Below are positions 46,652-58,721 of a stretch of DNA of 64,000 nucleotides, one piece after another. The notes beneath the pieces are model-generated. The model made no database searches. It saw only the letters and a list, made by a program, of their open reading frames with translations, and was not told the DNA's origin. The stretch comes from Arabidopsis thaliana. Lineage: Eukaryota; Streptophyta; Magnoliopsida; Brassicales; Brassicaceae. Position 1 is the first letter of the stretch, and each line of letters starts with the position of its first letter. Position numbers and translations under genes: made by a program. The stretch covers positions 17,779,971 through 17,843,970 of the forward strand of contig NC_003070.9 in assembly GCF_000001735.4 (NCBI RefSeq), in the 5' to 3' direction.

Positions 46652-48097
46652 TCACTCTGATCTCTGATCCATAAACATCAAACTAAATTGAGTAGGCACA
46701 AATTCACCCTTCTTAGGAACATAATGGTAATGTATACCTTTGATTTTAATCTCTCTAATATCATTACTTTGCAGATCACAACAAAGAATGTACAACATAT
46801 CAAACAAATAATCTGGTGTCATTATAACCTTGCCACTTTGAGTTATACCTTTTAACTCCAATCCAATCTAACGTTCTTGACCAAATGCAGCGGACAAGGT
46901 TGCAAAACCAGAGTTTTCGCCAACCACTCCTTTGTCCTGACATCTTCTAGAACCCATAAATTCACTGTACTCTTGTCTTCAAGATCGGTATGGTAAAAAA
47001 CAGTTACTTTTCCGCCATATTCTATAAGACACACCTTCTTGATGGCTCTATGCAGGCTCACATCTTCTTCCCTGTGAGGTACTCGATCATTTTGAATTCT
47101 TCATATCCGATGTCGAAGCTCACAACCATATAATTAGACGAATCAATCCAAGCCAGGTAATGTATAACCCCATTCAATGATAGTCCTTGTCTAAGAGGAA
47201 GGTGAGGATAAAAGTCCACGGGAGGCAAAGTCACCTTTTTCCACGAACCTCCAGGTTTTAGGTCAAAGACCCAATGGTCTGATGATAAAATAAAATATCC
47301 GACGACAACTGAGCAGAGTAACTTTGTACTGTTCGTTAATAGGGTAATGTCCAAAATAGTAACACCACTTCGACCTTTCTGGAGCCGAGGTTTTGGTTTT
47401 TAATTTTATGGTGGGCAAGGTCACAAGTTGTCTGGTGGTAGGGTTATACATTCGCGGTTTTTTCAAAAATGTGTAGCAGATGAAGCCACTAAGTTTTTGT
47501 AAGATCTTGCCTCCCCTATCTCGGATGGTCAACAACAAAGGAGGAAGATGGACTAGTAGCGGATGGAGCTAATGATAGGATTTTAGAGGGACGGTAGTCC
47601 TCGAAATGTGATACACAAATGTAAATTCGTTGAGATGGGACCTTAATGAAACGACTGGTAAAGTATGGACTATGGAGAGCGTATGATAGATGACCAGAGC
47701 TTTGAGACGCACTTGAATCCATTAGGGTTTTAACAGGGAATCTCGTAAGAATCTCTGTCACCACATCCGTTGGAATCTCCAGTAGTGCTTGGCTTCGTCT
47801 TCTTTTCTTCTTTCTCCACTGTTGGATCACTGTTAGACGAAAAGACAAACCCATCTCAATCCCCACCCGAGTTTGAAGACAGAGTCGTTCAGTCTTGGGG
47901 AGAAAGAAATCGCGGTGATCTCTAGGGTTTTGAAGATTGATACGAATTTTGTAATTCCTCTTTAGAAACGGCGCCGGTTTAAGTGATAGTATTTTCATAT
48001 GACTTACGTAACAAAACTCTTCAACATTGTCGTCCAAGAACTCCAAGTTCGTTAATTTCAAATCAAGATCAGAAGACCTCACAATAAAAAAGTTCAT
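46652..48097 (-). pseudogene. F-box (FBA-type interaction domain) pseudogene with multiple frameshifts
   Basis: Reading the minus strand, an F-box (EIPTDVVTEILTRFPVKTLM) is followed by pieces of the typical F-box-associated domain in changing frames: SPYFTSRFIKVPSQRIYICV, then DRGGKILQKLSGFICYTFLK with PRMYNPTTRQLVTLPTIK, then GYFILSSDHWVFDLKPGGSWKKV and SLNGVIHYLAWIDSSNYMVVSFDIGYEEFKMIEY, then IKKVCLIEYGGKVTVFYHTD and LWVLEDVRTKEWLAKTLVLQ, and a final piece, ELKGITQSGKVIMTPDYLFD. Frame changes occur near 47525, 47310, 47060 and 46860, plus a compensated pair near 47690. No intact protein can be produced. Intact relatives are SCF substrate adaptors, a family with many pseudogenes in Arabidopsis. 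Confidence 0.85.
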
Positions 48098-48343
48098 ACA
48101 AAAATAAATAAATTGTTAAGTTCGTGTTCCCAAAGAATGTTTCATATACATTGACAACCTGTTGTGCACCCCCCTTCACCATATCTAAGAGAGAAACACA
48201 AAACAAAACACACTTACTGATCCATGTAAACGGAAATTAAAGACAAAACAATCATAGAGGAAACTTACCAATCTCTCCATCCAAACGCTATTATCATCGC
48301 CGCCTTCTTGTTATCGGTCCAATGTATTAGTTGAAAGTTAGTG

Positions 48344-50244
48344 TCATTGCTGGTCCTCGGTCTTGAGTGATACCATTTCGCTTCGCTGTTGTTGTTGCTG
48401 ATGTAGAATCAGATGGTTTTTTGGTCTGAAATTGCTTGGAAGCCATCGATATAGCCGTTCTGGCAAGAATCTAGCAGACCAAGGGTTTCATAAAAATCAA
48501 GCTTCATTGATTATTGGGAATAATATAGCAAACCAAAGAGATCGGTGGTGACTTACAGCTCCAGTCTCTCATGGATTGCTCGACGCACTGAGCTGTTGAA
48601 ACCATAGGCTATTGAATTGAACAAGCCCTGAAAATACAACATTCAGAACATCGACTCGGGAAGAGCAAAGATGATCTATGGCGAATTTTATAACTTATTT
48701 ATTTGATAGGTTTGCTACCATTAGTGCAGCTGTCCCAACGTCAAGAACTGAGAGCCAGAAGATCTTATGCCCTGGCTCGATGAAATCATGGATACGGTTA
48801 ATAGTGCCGAATGCCCATGATCCTATTAGAATGAGTGGATAGTATCCCCATCTGTTCAACACCTGTGGTTTCAGGAAACAAGCAGTGAGGTTTTAATGAT
48901 GAAATCCAGCCACATGATACAGAACTAGTATTGGCAATAAAGACAGACCTTTAACTCTGCTCTATTATCAAATTGATCGACTCGGTCTGACATTCCAACT
49001 GCCATCTGAAATTAACATTGCCATTTCAGCACACAGCCAAGTGTATCAGTAACGTTTGTGAACTACTTTCAGAAGACAATGTTATTAGAGATGAGAGAGT
49101 TACATACACGTCTAGCATTTCTTAGCATCCGTATCACTTGGAAGTAAGTAAACCCATTGTAAAGAATGGCTCCCCAAAGAGGAGCGTAGAAAGTTAAAAA
49201 ATGAACAGCCTGCAAAATTCAAGAGGTGATATGAGTTCCAGTAACGAAGAATAAAATACTAGTCTACATTCATCTGGCCCAGCGTTGCAACAAAAAAGTT
49301 CAAATGCCTTTTGATAGGCATTGAAATCTTTATGCTCAACTAAGCATTCTCACTTGCCTTTCCCTTAAGACCAGTTTGCGTCCAGCACCATGGCCCCAAA
49401 TGTGAGTGGTTGTTACCAAAAGAACGTATGACAGTCACAACCAAGGAAGTCCCTGAGAAAAGTAACTAAAATCAGAGTCTTACTAAATCACCAAAGAAGA
49501 TACTAACACATTCTAATCCTTAACCCTAGGTGGATATAGTAACAATTGAGAACCGAAACCCACGAGTATCATTTTACATACCCCATACATACAAATGAAA
49601 CATTGCTTCCAAATCCTCCACATCAGTTTTATGCTTGACAACAGTACGATGAAGAGTGAAAGCAATTGTAGTTGTCCACAAGAACGAAGCAACGCAGAAG
49701 AAATGAGTAGTGTAGCCTTGTGCGTAACAAATGAACCCCTTTGAAGGATCCCTACAGTGATCAAGATGTAACAATCATCTTATCAAAATAATCTCAACAA
49801 GATTCACCAGAACCAATAGTAGTAGATAAACATACCCAACGATTAGGAAGAAACTGCAAAGCATATCCTGCAACAATTAAAAACATTGCCATTAGTCAGC
49901 AATAGAGCTCGAACCCTCACTACTCATCTCAGAACGCAATGGAACTTAACGTCTTAGCGATGTAACAATTCACAGTGAGAATAATCGAAGAAGAAGGAAG
50001 CAAAACAGTACATAATCCTAGATCTAGCACAATCAGCGAAAGGCAACAACGGGAAACTTACAGAGAGAGCAAGGTAGAAGACGAGCTTGAAAGAGAATTT
50101 TCGAAGTTCTTTGAAGAGGCAGTAGCAGAGAACGATGAAGGCTGAGCCGACGAATGAGAGACTCGAAGCGCCGGTGTTAATCGCCGTAATAATGCTGCGA
50201 TCCCCGGCAGTTAAGCCTCCGCCGGCTGTGAGAACCGCCGACAT
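48344..50244 (-). CDS. GCR1: Seven-helix G-protein-coupled-receptor-like protein
   Basis: Nine exons on the minus strand (50244-50062, 49867-49836, 49751-49582, 49452-49358, 49209-49108, 49005-48949, 48862-48719, 48627-48557, 48470-48344) give 326 residues. Seven hydrophobic helices can be followed, starting TAINTGASSLSFVGSAFIVLCYCLFKELR and ending WLSVLDVGTAALMGLFNSIAYGF. The sequence resembles Dictyostelium cAMP receptors. GCR1 is known to bind the G-alpha subunit GPA1 and to affect seed dormancy and germination, though its receptor status is debated. Cys pairs in the extracellular loops (CYAQG; GPWCW) are kept. The tail is Gln-rich and ends SEMVSLKTEDQQ. Intron 4 uses a GC donor (AAG|GCAAGT). 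An in-frame ATG lies 18 bases upstream (50262); I prefer 50244 because it starts the known N terminus MSAVLTAGGG. Confidence 0.96.
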
Positions 50245-50262
50245 TGTTATATGTGATTCCAA

Positions 50263-50665
50263 AACTGATCTGAGAGATTGAATTGACGATTTCCGCTGTT
50301 CGTGTTCGTCGTTTCCGTCGCGTGGTATCTTCCCCGACGGACGTTGCGTGGTGGGCTAACCTCTTACCCGGGTCGGATCGGTCGGGTCAAGTCGTGTCTT
50401 TTGAACCGGACTCCTCGTAGTGCACTTCTTTAGGCCCAGCCCAATGATTTTGTTAAGCATTAATTCATATATGCTATATTAATTATTAAAAACATTTATA
50501 TGATGTTATTTACATGTCAAGTTATCACATATTTTTGGAAAATTTTAATTTTATACATGTATGAATATTTAAATTATACTAGGTAATAACTTATGTTATG
50601 CACATGTAAATATTATACTATTTAATTTTATAATTAATCTTATTTATAGTATACTCTATATAAAA

Positions 50666-50702
<37 letters not shown>

Positions 50703-52900
50703 TAACAAATTATGTATACTATTGTTTTTAAATAAATTATCTACACGACTATACTATCAATCACCGAGCACAAAAATACCTAGGCATGGCCTTCTGACCC
50801 GTTTTGCCCCTTTCAAGTAAATGAATTTTGGACTTGTTATAACATATAAAATATGATTATTTGCTAAATAACTTGATTTGGCTTATTACTTGCTAAATAA
50901 TTTGATATTGCTTGTTACTTGTAAAATAATTGCAACTTGAATCGAAAAAAAATCTCATATACAATAGAAATTACAAAACATTCAAAGTTTCAAGCATCCT
51001 AAGCACAAAACATTCAAATAAAAATAAGTTATATATAAGCAAGTAATATATATAACAAGCTTGTACTTGCAAGTCATAAATTTATACTATTTATTAGCTG
51101 ATTATTAACGACAATTATTTGTTTTTCAAAACGAATATAAAACACGTACGTAAGAACTAATAATAAGCAAATAACGAGCATTGGCTAGGTTGTCAGAATG
51201 TTGAATAGAGGCGGCGAATAAGTCTAAGTGGCATTGCTATCTTGTTGAGTTAGTATAGAAGTCCACGATTGCTTTTACGTTTTTGCGTTAGTTCTCAGAG
51301 AAGTTGTAGACTTCTATCTTGAAGTTTTGTGGACGGATCTTGGATAGTTTTGCTCGTGGCAATTAAGATGATGATTCCAGTTCTTCGGTTTTGTGGCAAC
51401 CACACAATTTTCTGAGCTTCGCGGGTTCGGAATCGGTGTTTCTTTTTGCAATTTGGCTTTGACCACTTAGTAGTGATCCTTTGCATCTTGAGTTGTAATG
51501 TTGTTTTTATATTTACGTAGATTGCTTTAATCTGTTTCTAGTTTTCTCTGTAATTCTATCACAAACTAAAAATAGTATAAAATTTCACCTTTTACCAAAA
51601 AAAATAACAAGTATTAGTACCCTAATTTACGATAGTTAATGGCTGTAAGGCTAAAACTACCAAGCGGAGAAGACCATAAAAATTATAAAACATAAAAATA
51701 TAATATAATTAGGTTAATGATGGAGACATTCTTCCACACATTGACACATATTGCTTCTCGTGTCCTCACTCTTTGTATATATAAGTTCATGGATCTCCCT
51801 GATTATTATTTATGTATTGCTTTTGGTCGTAAACCCCGTGGCTAGACTTATCACAATTCGTAATATAATTTACGTATACATGTTATAATGACTGTTTATT
51901 ATATATATTAAATGATTTTCGTGTGCTAATTTACCCAATGACATATCATCTACTAAATGGCAACAAACGTACAAAAACCAAACAGACGAATTTTGTCAAT
52001 CCACACAAAATTACATAAATTTAATTAGTACAGCAATTACGAATTATCTTCATACATTGAAATTTTATGATGGCTTGTCTAAACATGTTAGTTACGTTGC
52101 AATATTATCCCGACCCGCTCAGACTGAGAATTACATAATAGCCTTTCTATAGTCAAATACAAATAGTTCATACACGAGGTGATTGTTAGTAATACATTAT
52201 TGTGAAGTACTGAAATTTTTTAGCTAATATTACTTACAAAATTCCTGGATTAATTCATTATCATGTCCGAATATATTCTAAAAAAAAACTTCTTGATGAC
52301 TTAATTAACAACGGATCAAAAAATTTATTCGTTAAACCATAAAATAAAAAAAATGGCAAATATATAAATAAACATTTACTATGAGTCTATGACATACTAA
52401 ATCATTGATATTGGCATAAATAACTCTGGAAATGTTTACTTCAATTGAGAGGTATACGGAAAAATACTCTTCCTCTAGGAACATGACCCATCATCTAATC
52501 CAATTTTCTAATTTGGATAATTTATAACACATGTCATTATCCTTTCGGTTTTATTCGATCTTTAGTTATAGTTTGCATACAAAAAGGGTACACCTGATTT
52601 TGTCCGTATTAAACTATTGTTTCATTCGTACTCCATTTATGAAATAGATCTCCATTTATGAAATAGACGTCTACATATGACTTACATATACATGATTTTT
52701 TTTTTGTTTCTTTCGTTTTCCTTATACTTTAATTATTAAACAATATTTTTCTTCCGGTTTCCCCAAGTTTTTAACCCTTCCAAGACATCTCTCGTACCAT
52801 TAAGCTTATATTATTATTTTTTATAAGAAATTCCATATAAGAAACCTATTCATTTTCATTCCTGCAGAGATATAAAGAACTCACATAGTCACATATGAAT
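50263..52900. other. GCR1 promoter, then AT-rich intergenic DNA with a possible LINE 3' remnant
   Basis: 50263-50450 is the GCR1 upstream region (GC-rich near 50320-50400). From 50460 the sequence is AT-rich, with a TA microsatellite at about 50667-50696. About 51230-51600 has ordinary composition and ends in an A-rich tail (TTTTACCAAAAAAAATAAC), as a truncated non-LTR retrotransposon copy would, but no reverse-transcriptase coding is left. The rest of the stretch holds no gene. Confidence 0.35.
50667..50697. repeat. TA dinucleotide microsatellite
   Basis: About 14 TA repeats in AT-rich intergenic DNA. Confidence 0.8.
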
Positions 52901-53040
52901 ATAATATCATCATATAAGAGCTGCATGTGTAATCAGCGAGCATCATCCTCATCATTAATGAGAATGTAAAGAGCTTTTTTTTTGGGGAAGACGACTATCA
53001 CCAGTATTCATCTTCCTTCTTCCAGAGTTTCATCTCCAAG

Positions 53041-55120
53041 GTACTATTTCTCTTTAATGCCTTAAGTGATATGTATCCTTCATCTGCCTCTCCATATCTC
53101 TTTTTGAAAATTAAGGAGAATAAACAGCGATTTCATTGATCTTTGGTCAATGTCTTTGTTGGATATATGGGTTTTAGTTTCTATTATATACAAACCCTAA
53201 ACTCTTTTTGTTTCACTAAACCACAGTTATCAATTTATCATCTGCGACCAAACTTGAATATATAGAAATCTCATGTTGTAGTTTTACCTATACTACATTG
53301 TGTTTCATTTTTTTTCTTTAATTACCCACTAATCTACAAATACGGAAGTTCTTTCGCACAACACACGCAAATTAATCTTAACGATTCTTACTTGAGAGCT
53401 TTACATGGTATATCATTTACGTATATCTATCTATCCTATTTTGAAATAACCATGTTATATATAGTACGTACTTATGATATCTTTTCTACACTAATGTAAT
53501 ATATACAATATACTTTGCTACGTTTCGGAATCAGGTTCGGAATTAACATTTATTTGTGTTCATATTTAATTCGATGATCAAGTATTATGTATATGTCTTA
53601 CTAAAACACAATATTTTAGTTTGTTTATTTATTTTATATAACTCTTTACTTCTTCTGCGTTTTCCTTAAAGATTACTTCATAAATTAAATATTATATCTT
53701 AAGAAAATTTTGAGGACATACTATATTTAATCATTAAACACAAACATATATAAACTTGTTTTTGCCAACCACACATCCATTTTAAAACAAACTCTATGAT
53801 TGGTAACAGTCCGGAAAAACAAAATTTACATCGGAAACAATACATCAAGATATCTTATTATATAGTTAGATGTTTAACAATATGCCTTAACATTAAAGAA
53901 CATAATCATATTTACAAATTTGGTTAAATATATGTTAACCTCCATTCTTCACTTTCAATTTTGATTATATAATCCTTTTTTTTTTATCATATGTAGTTAT
54001 GATATTCTCGTTTTCATCATATGGGAGTTATGATTTCCTATCTAATTAAGGCTTTTCCTTGCCTTTTAATTTTCTTTCCCGTATAGAACCCAATAAAATT
54101 GCAGATAGTTGCAAGTAGATTTACCTAGCAAGGCACAACTTCATAGCCCAATAATTGCCTTACGGACCAAATAATTTCTATATCATTATATGATCAAATT
54201 ATGATCAAAGTCTCCAAAATGCTCAAATAAGTCAATAACTTAACTTGTAAACCAATGGTCACTAACAGCTTTGAGTTTGAGTATGATTAGGACATACTCC
54301 TCAGTCCTCAATCTTCCCTTTTGTCTTAAACATGTTTTTCAAGCTTTTCTAATTAAATTCATCCCCCACATACATATAAATAAGCTATTCTTCTTTTTAC
54401 TTAATTTTAGTCATTCTTAATAACCATACAAACTTTTATTCCAAACATAATGGTCCCATCATAAACGTCAAATGCTCTTTGTTCCATTTGCAGCTCAACG
54501 TGAGACAAATTATTAGTGGGTCACTCTCGCTTAACTGATTCTTTAATATGCACAATAATCTGGTTTTCATTGTTTCAACTATTATGAGTATAAGCATTAT
54601 ATCGTTTAGGTTCATACCCTCCTCAATGATCTTGTAATGTTATAAATTTTGTATAAACCTTTATAGTTAGGTAAGTCATTTTATAATTTAAGGTAACACA
54701 TTGTAAATTTTAAAGGAAAATCAAACACATATTCATAGCCATAACTTTGTTTGGTTGCAAACTTGCAATTACACGCATACACCTATAAGCTATATCGATA
54801 CACGACACTTTTCTCTACTTTTTAAGTGTTAGGTTTCTGATGGCGCGTGGACAGGACGCGTCGTCATCTGAAAAACAAATGACAAAAAACAAAATTGGCC
54901 CACCACTAAATTCTTTTGTCTTATTCTCAAAGTCGTCAAAACATTTGGTGGGCCTCAAGCCCACTGTTTCCTCCAAACGGATCATTCCTTCATTATTTGC
55001 TTGATTAATAATTTATTAACGTTTAATGAACTAAGATTATTGAACTAAGATTAGTTGCATAAGATTATTGAACTAATGATTGGTGATTAATAATATTGTT
55101 GTTGTTTTCTTCTGCGACAG
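53041..55120 (+). other. Probable long leader intron of the CHUP1-like gene
   Basis: A donor at 53041 (CCAAG|GTACTATT) after a purine/pyrimidine-rich leader stretch and an acceptor at 55120 (TGCGACAG|CTTCGAAG) about 105 bases before the ATG bound 2,080 AT-rich bases without coding potential. The leader exon would be about 52950-53040. An alternative is that transcription starts near 55090 with no leader intron. Confidence 0.4.
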
Positions 55121-55225
55121 CTTCGAAGTCGTCTCTTGGATTTTTACAAGTCAAAAGCTGAGTAAGACGTTAACCACGAGTCTTCTCGCCGGCGACCGTC
55201 GTCAACGGCGGAGATTTTGTTAGTT

Positions 55226-57583
55226 ATGTCCCGCATTTCCACCACCTCCACTACTCCTTCACGCGTGAGAGCTGCGAATTCGCACTACTCAGTGATCTCT
55301 AAACCTAGAGCACAAGACGATAACGGTCTCACCGGAGGTAAACCGAAATCGTCAGGTTACGATGTGAAAAATGATCCAGCGAAACGGCGATCAATTCTGC
55401 TGAAAAGAGCGAAATCTGCAGAGGAGGAGATGGCGGTTTTGGCTCCTCAGAGAGCTCGGTCTGTGAATCGTCCGGCGGTTGTAGAGCAATTCGGTTGTCC
55501 GAGGCGGCCGATTTCTCGAAAAAGCGAAGAGACGGTAATGGCTACAGCGGCGGCGGAGGATGAGAAGAGGAAGAGAATGGAGGAATTGGAGGAGAAGCTG
55601 GTAGTGAATGAGTCGTTGATTAAGGATTTGCAGTTGCAGGTTTTGAATTTGAAAACGGAGTTAGAGGAAGCTCGTAATTCAAATGTAGAGCTTGAGTTGA
55701 ATAATAGGAAGCTTTCTCAGGATCTTGTTTCAGCTGAAGCTAAGATCTCATCTCTTTCTTCTAACGACAAGGTATGAAGAATCTTACTGTTGAATTGACT
55801 TAGTGTGACTACGGAATTAAGATTGCTTTTGATTCTGCTTCTGCACATAGTTTAGGCTTATGATAAGGTTATAATCTCTCAAGTGTTTTTGGTTGAATCA
55901 GCCAGCTAAAGAACATCAAAACAGCAGATTCAAAGATATCCAGAGGTTAATAGCTAGCAAATTAGAGCAACCCAAGGTTAAGAAGGAGGTAGCAGTAGAG
56001 TCATCAAGATTATCTCCACCATCACCTTCTCCTTCAAGATTACCGCCAACACCGCCATTACCGAAGTTTTTGGTGTCTCCAGCTAGCAGTTTAGGTAAAA
56101 GAGATGAAAATTCTTCACCCTTTGCACCTCCAACACCACCGCCTCCGCCGCCACCACCACCACCTAGACCTCTTGCTAAAGCAGCTCGTGCTCAGAAGTC
56201 TCCTCCAGTTTCACAGCTATTTCAGTTGTTGAATAAGCAAGATAATAGTAGAAACCTTTCTCAGTCTGTTAATGGGAATAAGTCTCAAGTTAACAGTGCT
56301 CACAACAGTATAGTCGGAGAAATTCAAAACCGTTCTGCGCATCTCATCGCTGTAAGTAACCAAATTTTCTTATATGGAGTCTGTTTACTTTAACCTGAGT
56401 CTTAGCTAATCTCATCTGACACTGTTGAGCTCCATTTTCTTCATCAGATAAAAGCTGATATAGAGACAAAAGGGGAGTTTATCAATGATCTTATCCAGAA
56501 AGTTCTGACCACTTGTTTTTCGGATATGGAAGATGTCATGAAATTTGTGGATTGGCTTGATAAAGAACTGGCAACTCTGGTAACTCCTAATTCCTCTTTC
56601 AACATTTTTTTACACAAGTGACAAGTTTTTGTAAACTCGGCCATGTTTTTGGTGTACTGAGACGAAAGTGTATCACTTATAAAATATATAAATGATCGGT
56701 TCTCCAAAATGAGTTTTGCATCATACTTATCTTACATTGTATGTGAATTCCTCTTTGCCTATTGCCTTACAGGCTGATGAGCGTGCTGTGCTTAAGCATT
56801 TCAAGTGGCCTGAGAAGAAAGCCGATACCCTGCAAGAGGCTGCAGTTGAATACCGTGAGCTAAAGAAACTGGAAAAAGAACTTTCTTCCTACTCTGATGA
56901 TCCGAACATTCACTACGGTGTTGCCCTGAAGAAAATGGCCAACTTACTAGACAAGTAAAACAAGTCTCGATTTTGATACTTATTTTAGATTCCCCAAAAT
57001 GTTAAAATTCTAAAATTTCGATTATGATAAGGTCGGAGCAGAGGATAAGGAGGCTAGTCAGATTACGTGGCTCATCCATGCGTTCTTACCAGGACTTTAA
57101 GATCCCAGTCGAGTGGATGCTTGACTCGGGAATGATATGCAAGGTATTGTTTTCTTTCGATGAGCTTTGTTTTCTCTCTAAGTAACTAATCGGTTACACT
57201 CTGTTTGTCCTCTGTTTAACATTGTTGTAATTCTGTAAATAGATCAAAAGAGCATCGATCAAACTTGCGAAAACCTACATGAATAGAGTAGCGAATGAGC
57301 TGCAATCAGCTCGTAACTTGGATAGAGAGTCTACTAAAGAAGCATTGCTTCTTCAAGGCGTCCGATTTGCTTACAGAACGCACCAGGTAATCTTAATAGT
57401 TACTAGCATTTACTCTGATTGAGCACGGTGCAATCGATGCTTGATATGTTGATCTTTTACATGTTTATTCAGTTTGCGGGAGGGCTCGATCCAGAGACAT
57501 TGTGTGCATTAGAAGAGATTAAGCAACGTGTTCCGAGTCATCTCCGGCTGGCACGGGGGAATATGGCCGGAAATCTGTCGTAG
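55226..57583 (+). CDS. CHUP1-like coiled-coil/proline-rich protein
   Basis: Seven exons (55226-55771, 55902-56351, 56448-56579, 56773-56954, 57032-57143, 57243-57386, 57473-57583) give 558 residues. Order of parts: basic Ser/Thr-rich N terminus (MSRISTTSTTPSRVRAANSH), an NDPAKRRSILLKRAKSAEEE block, a coiled coil (about residues 110-180, DEKRKRMEELEEKLVVNESL), a proline-rich stretch including a run of ten or more prolines (about 270-285), and a conserved C-terminal helical domain (SAHLIAIKADIETKGEFIND, LKHFKWPEKKADTLQEAAVE, FAGGLDPETLCALEEIK). The C-terminal domain is that of CHUP1, the chloroplast-positioning protein that promotes actin assembly. This one lacks CHUP1's N-terminal chloroplast anchor, so it more likely acts on cytoskeleton elsewhere, as IPGA1-type relatives do on microtubules. 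Confidence 0.92.
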
Positions 57584-57922
57584 AAAAGTAATCAGAGAAA
57601 TGTGAGGCATATGGGCTGTGGTTCTGGCTACAAAATTCGTTATTTGTGTTAATAGTGTTTGGTGAGTCAGGTTGTGTCCCATTTAATAATAATGTTATAA
57701 TGTATCTAAAATGTTCCTCCAGTGAATTACTCAATTAATTTTTGCGCTACATGACATAAATCATAAACATTTTAGAAGTTACTAGGTCGACACCAAAGCA
57801 ATATAGTTACAAAAAAAAAGAAAGAGGATTTAAAAACAAAAAGTATCTGTTTACAACAAACTAAAAAAAAATAAGGTGTTTATAGTAGATAGTATAATTA
57901 TAATTTTGTTTATTTGTTTAAG

Positions 57923-57927
57923 AACTT
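57923..57927. repeat. Left target-site duplication of the solo LTR
   Basis: AACTT, repeated at 58717-58721. Confidence 0.5.
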
Positions 57928-58716
57928 TGTAGGACCGCGAAATCCTGATTTGCAATAAATCAAAGATCTTTATAAAATGATTAGGAAAGACGGTTTTCGA
58001 CAACGAGTGAAGGCGAGATTTGATCTCTTTCCGTAATCCAAACTAGCTCCCGCAATGTGGCGGTTTTATGAGCAGCGGATCGCATGATACAATCACTATA
58101 AGACCGGTATTGCAACACTCGATAGCGGAATCTGCGAACTTGAAATAAACGATATACTCTTGACTTACTTTGAGAAGAAAGGGAGAGAGTTTCGTTTAGC
58201 TTGTAGCGAAAAACGAGTGAAGAGAATGAGAGGAAGAGGTGTTCCTTTTATAGGAGAGAGGTAAGATATGCGATCCGCAAATCGAGGGAGAGGTGAGATA
58301 TGCGATCCGCAAATCAAGGCGGAGATCGCGTGATTCAGAGTGATGCGCAAGTCCAAGACGTTGGCGTGATTAGCGTAGCCATTATCACAACCACTTAAAT
58401 TCGAATTAATATTCGGATATGCATTTAATAATCGAATATACTTTAATTATGCAAACGATATGGGCTTTCGTTTCTAGGCCAAAAACTATGTTGCAAATAT
58501 TACAAATAATGCAACAAAACCTCATAAGTATTTTCTCCAAAAAGAATTTGACCCAAGGCTAAGGCCAAGCCCGGCCCGGCTTGGCACGGCGGCGGCGGCG
58601 CGTGTGTGTGTTGTTGCATAAAGGACTTGCATCTCCTACACCATAGTGTCTCTTCCCAATAGCTAGTGAACCATGTTAAATGGGTAACACTTTATATACT
58701 AGAGGAGAGATCTTCA
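57928..58716 (-). mobile_element. Solo LTR of an LTR retrotransposon
   Basis: A 789-base block starts TGTAGGACCGCG and ends GAGATCTTCA on the + strand (TG...CA), and is flanked on both sides by AACTT (57923-57927, 58717-58721), the 5-bp duplication that LTR elements leave. Read on the minus strand it has a retroelement-like promoter: CTCCTATAAAAGG (58245-58257), about 30 bases before a probable transcript start. Upstream in U3 there is a direct repeat of TTTGCGGATCGCATATCTCACCTCTC (about 58261-58320). No internal coding region is next to it, so it is a solo LTR left by recombination. I do not name the family. Confidence 0.65.
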
Positions 58717-58721
58717 AACTT

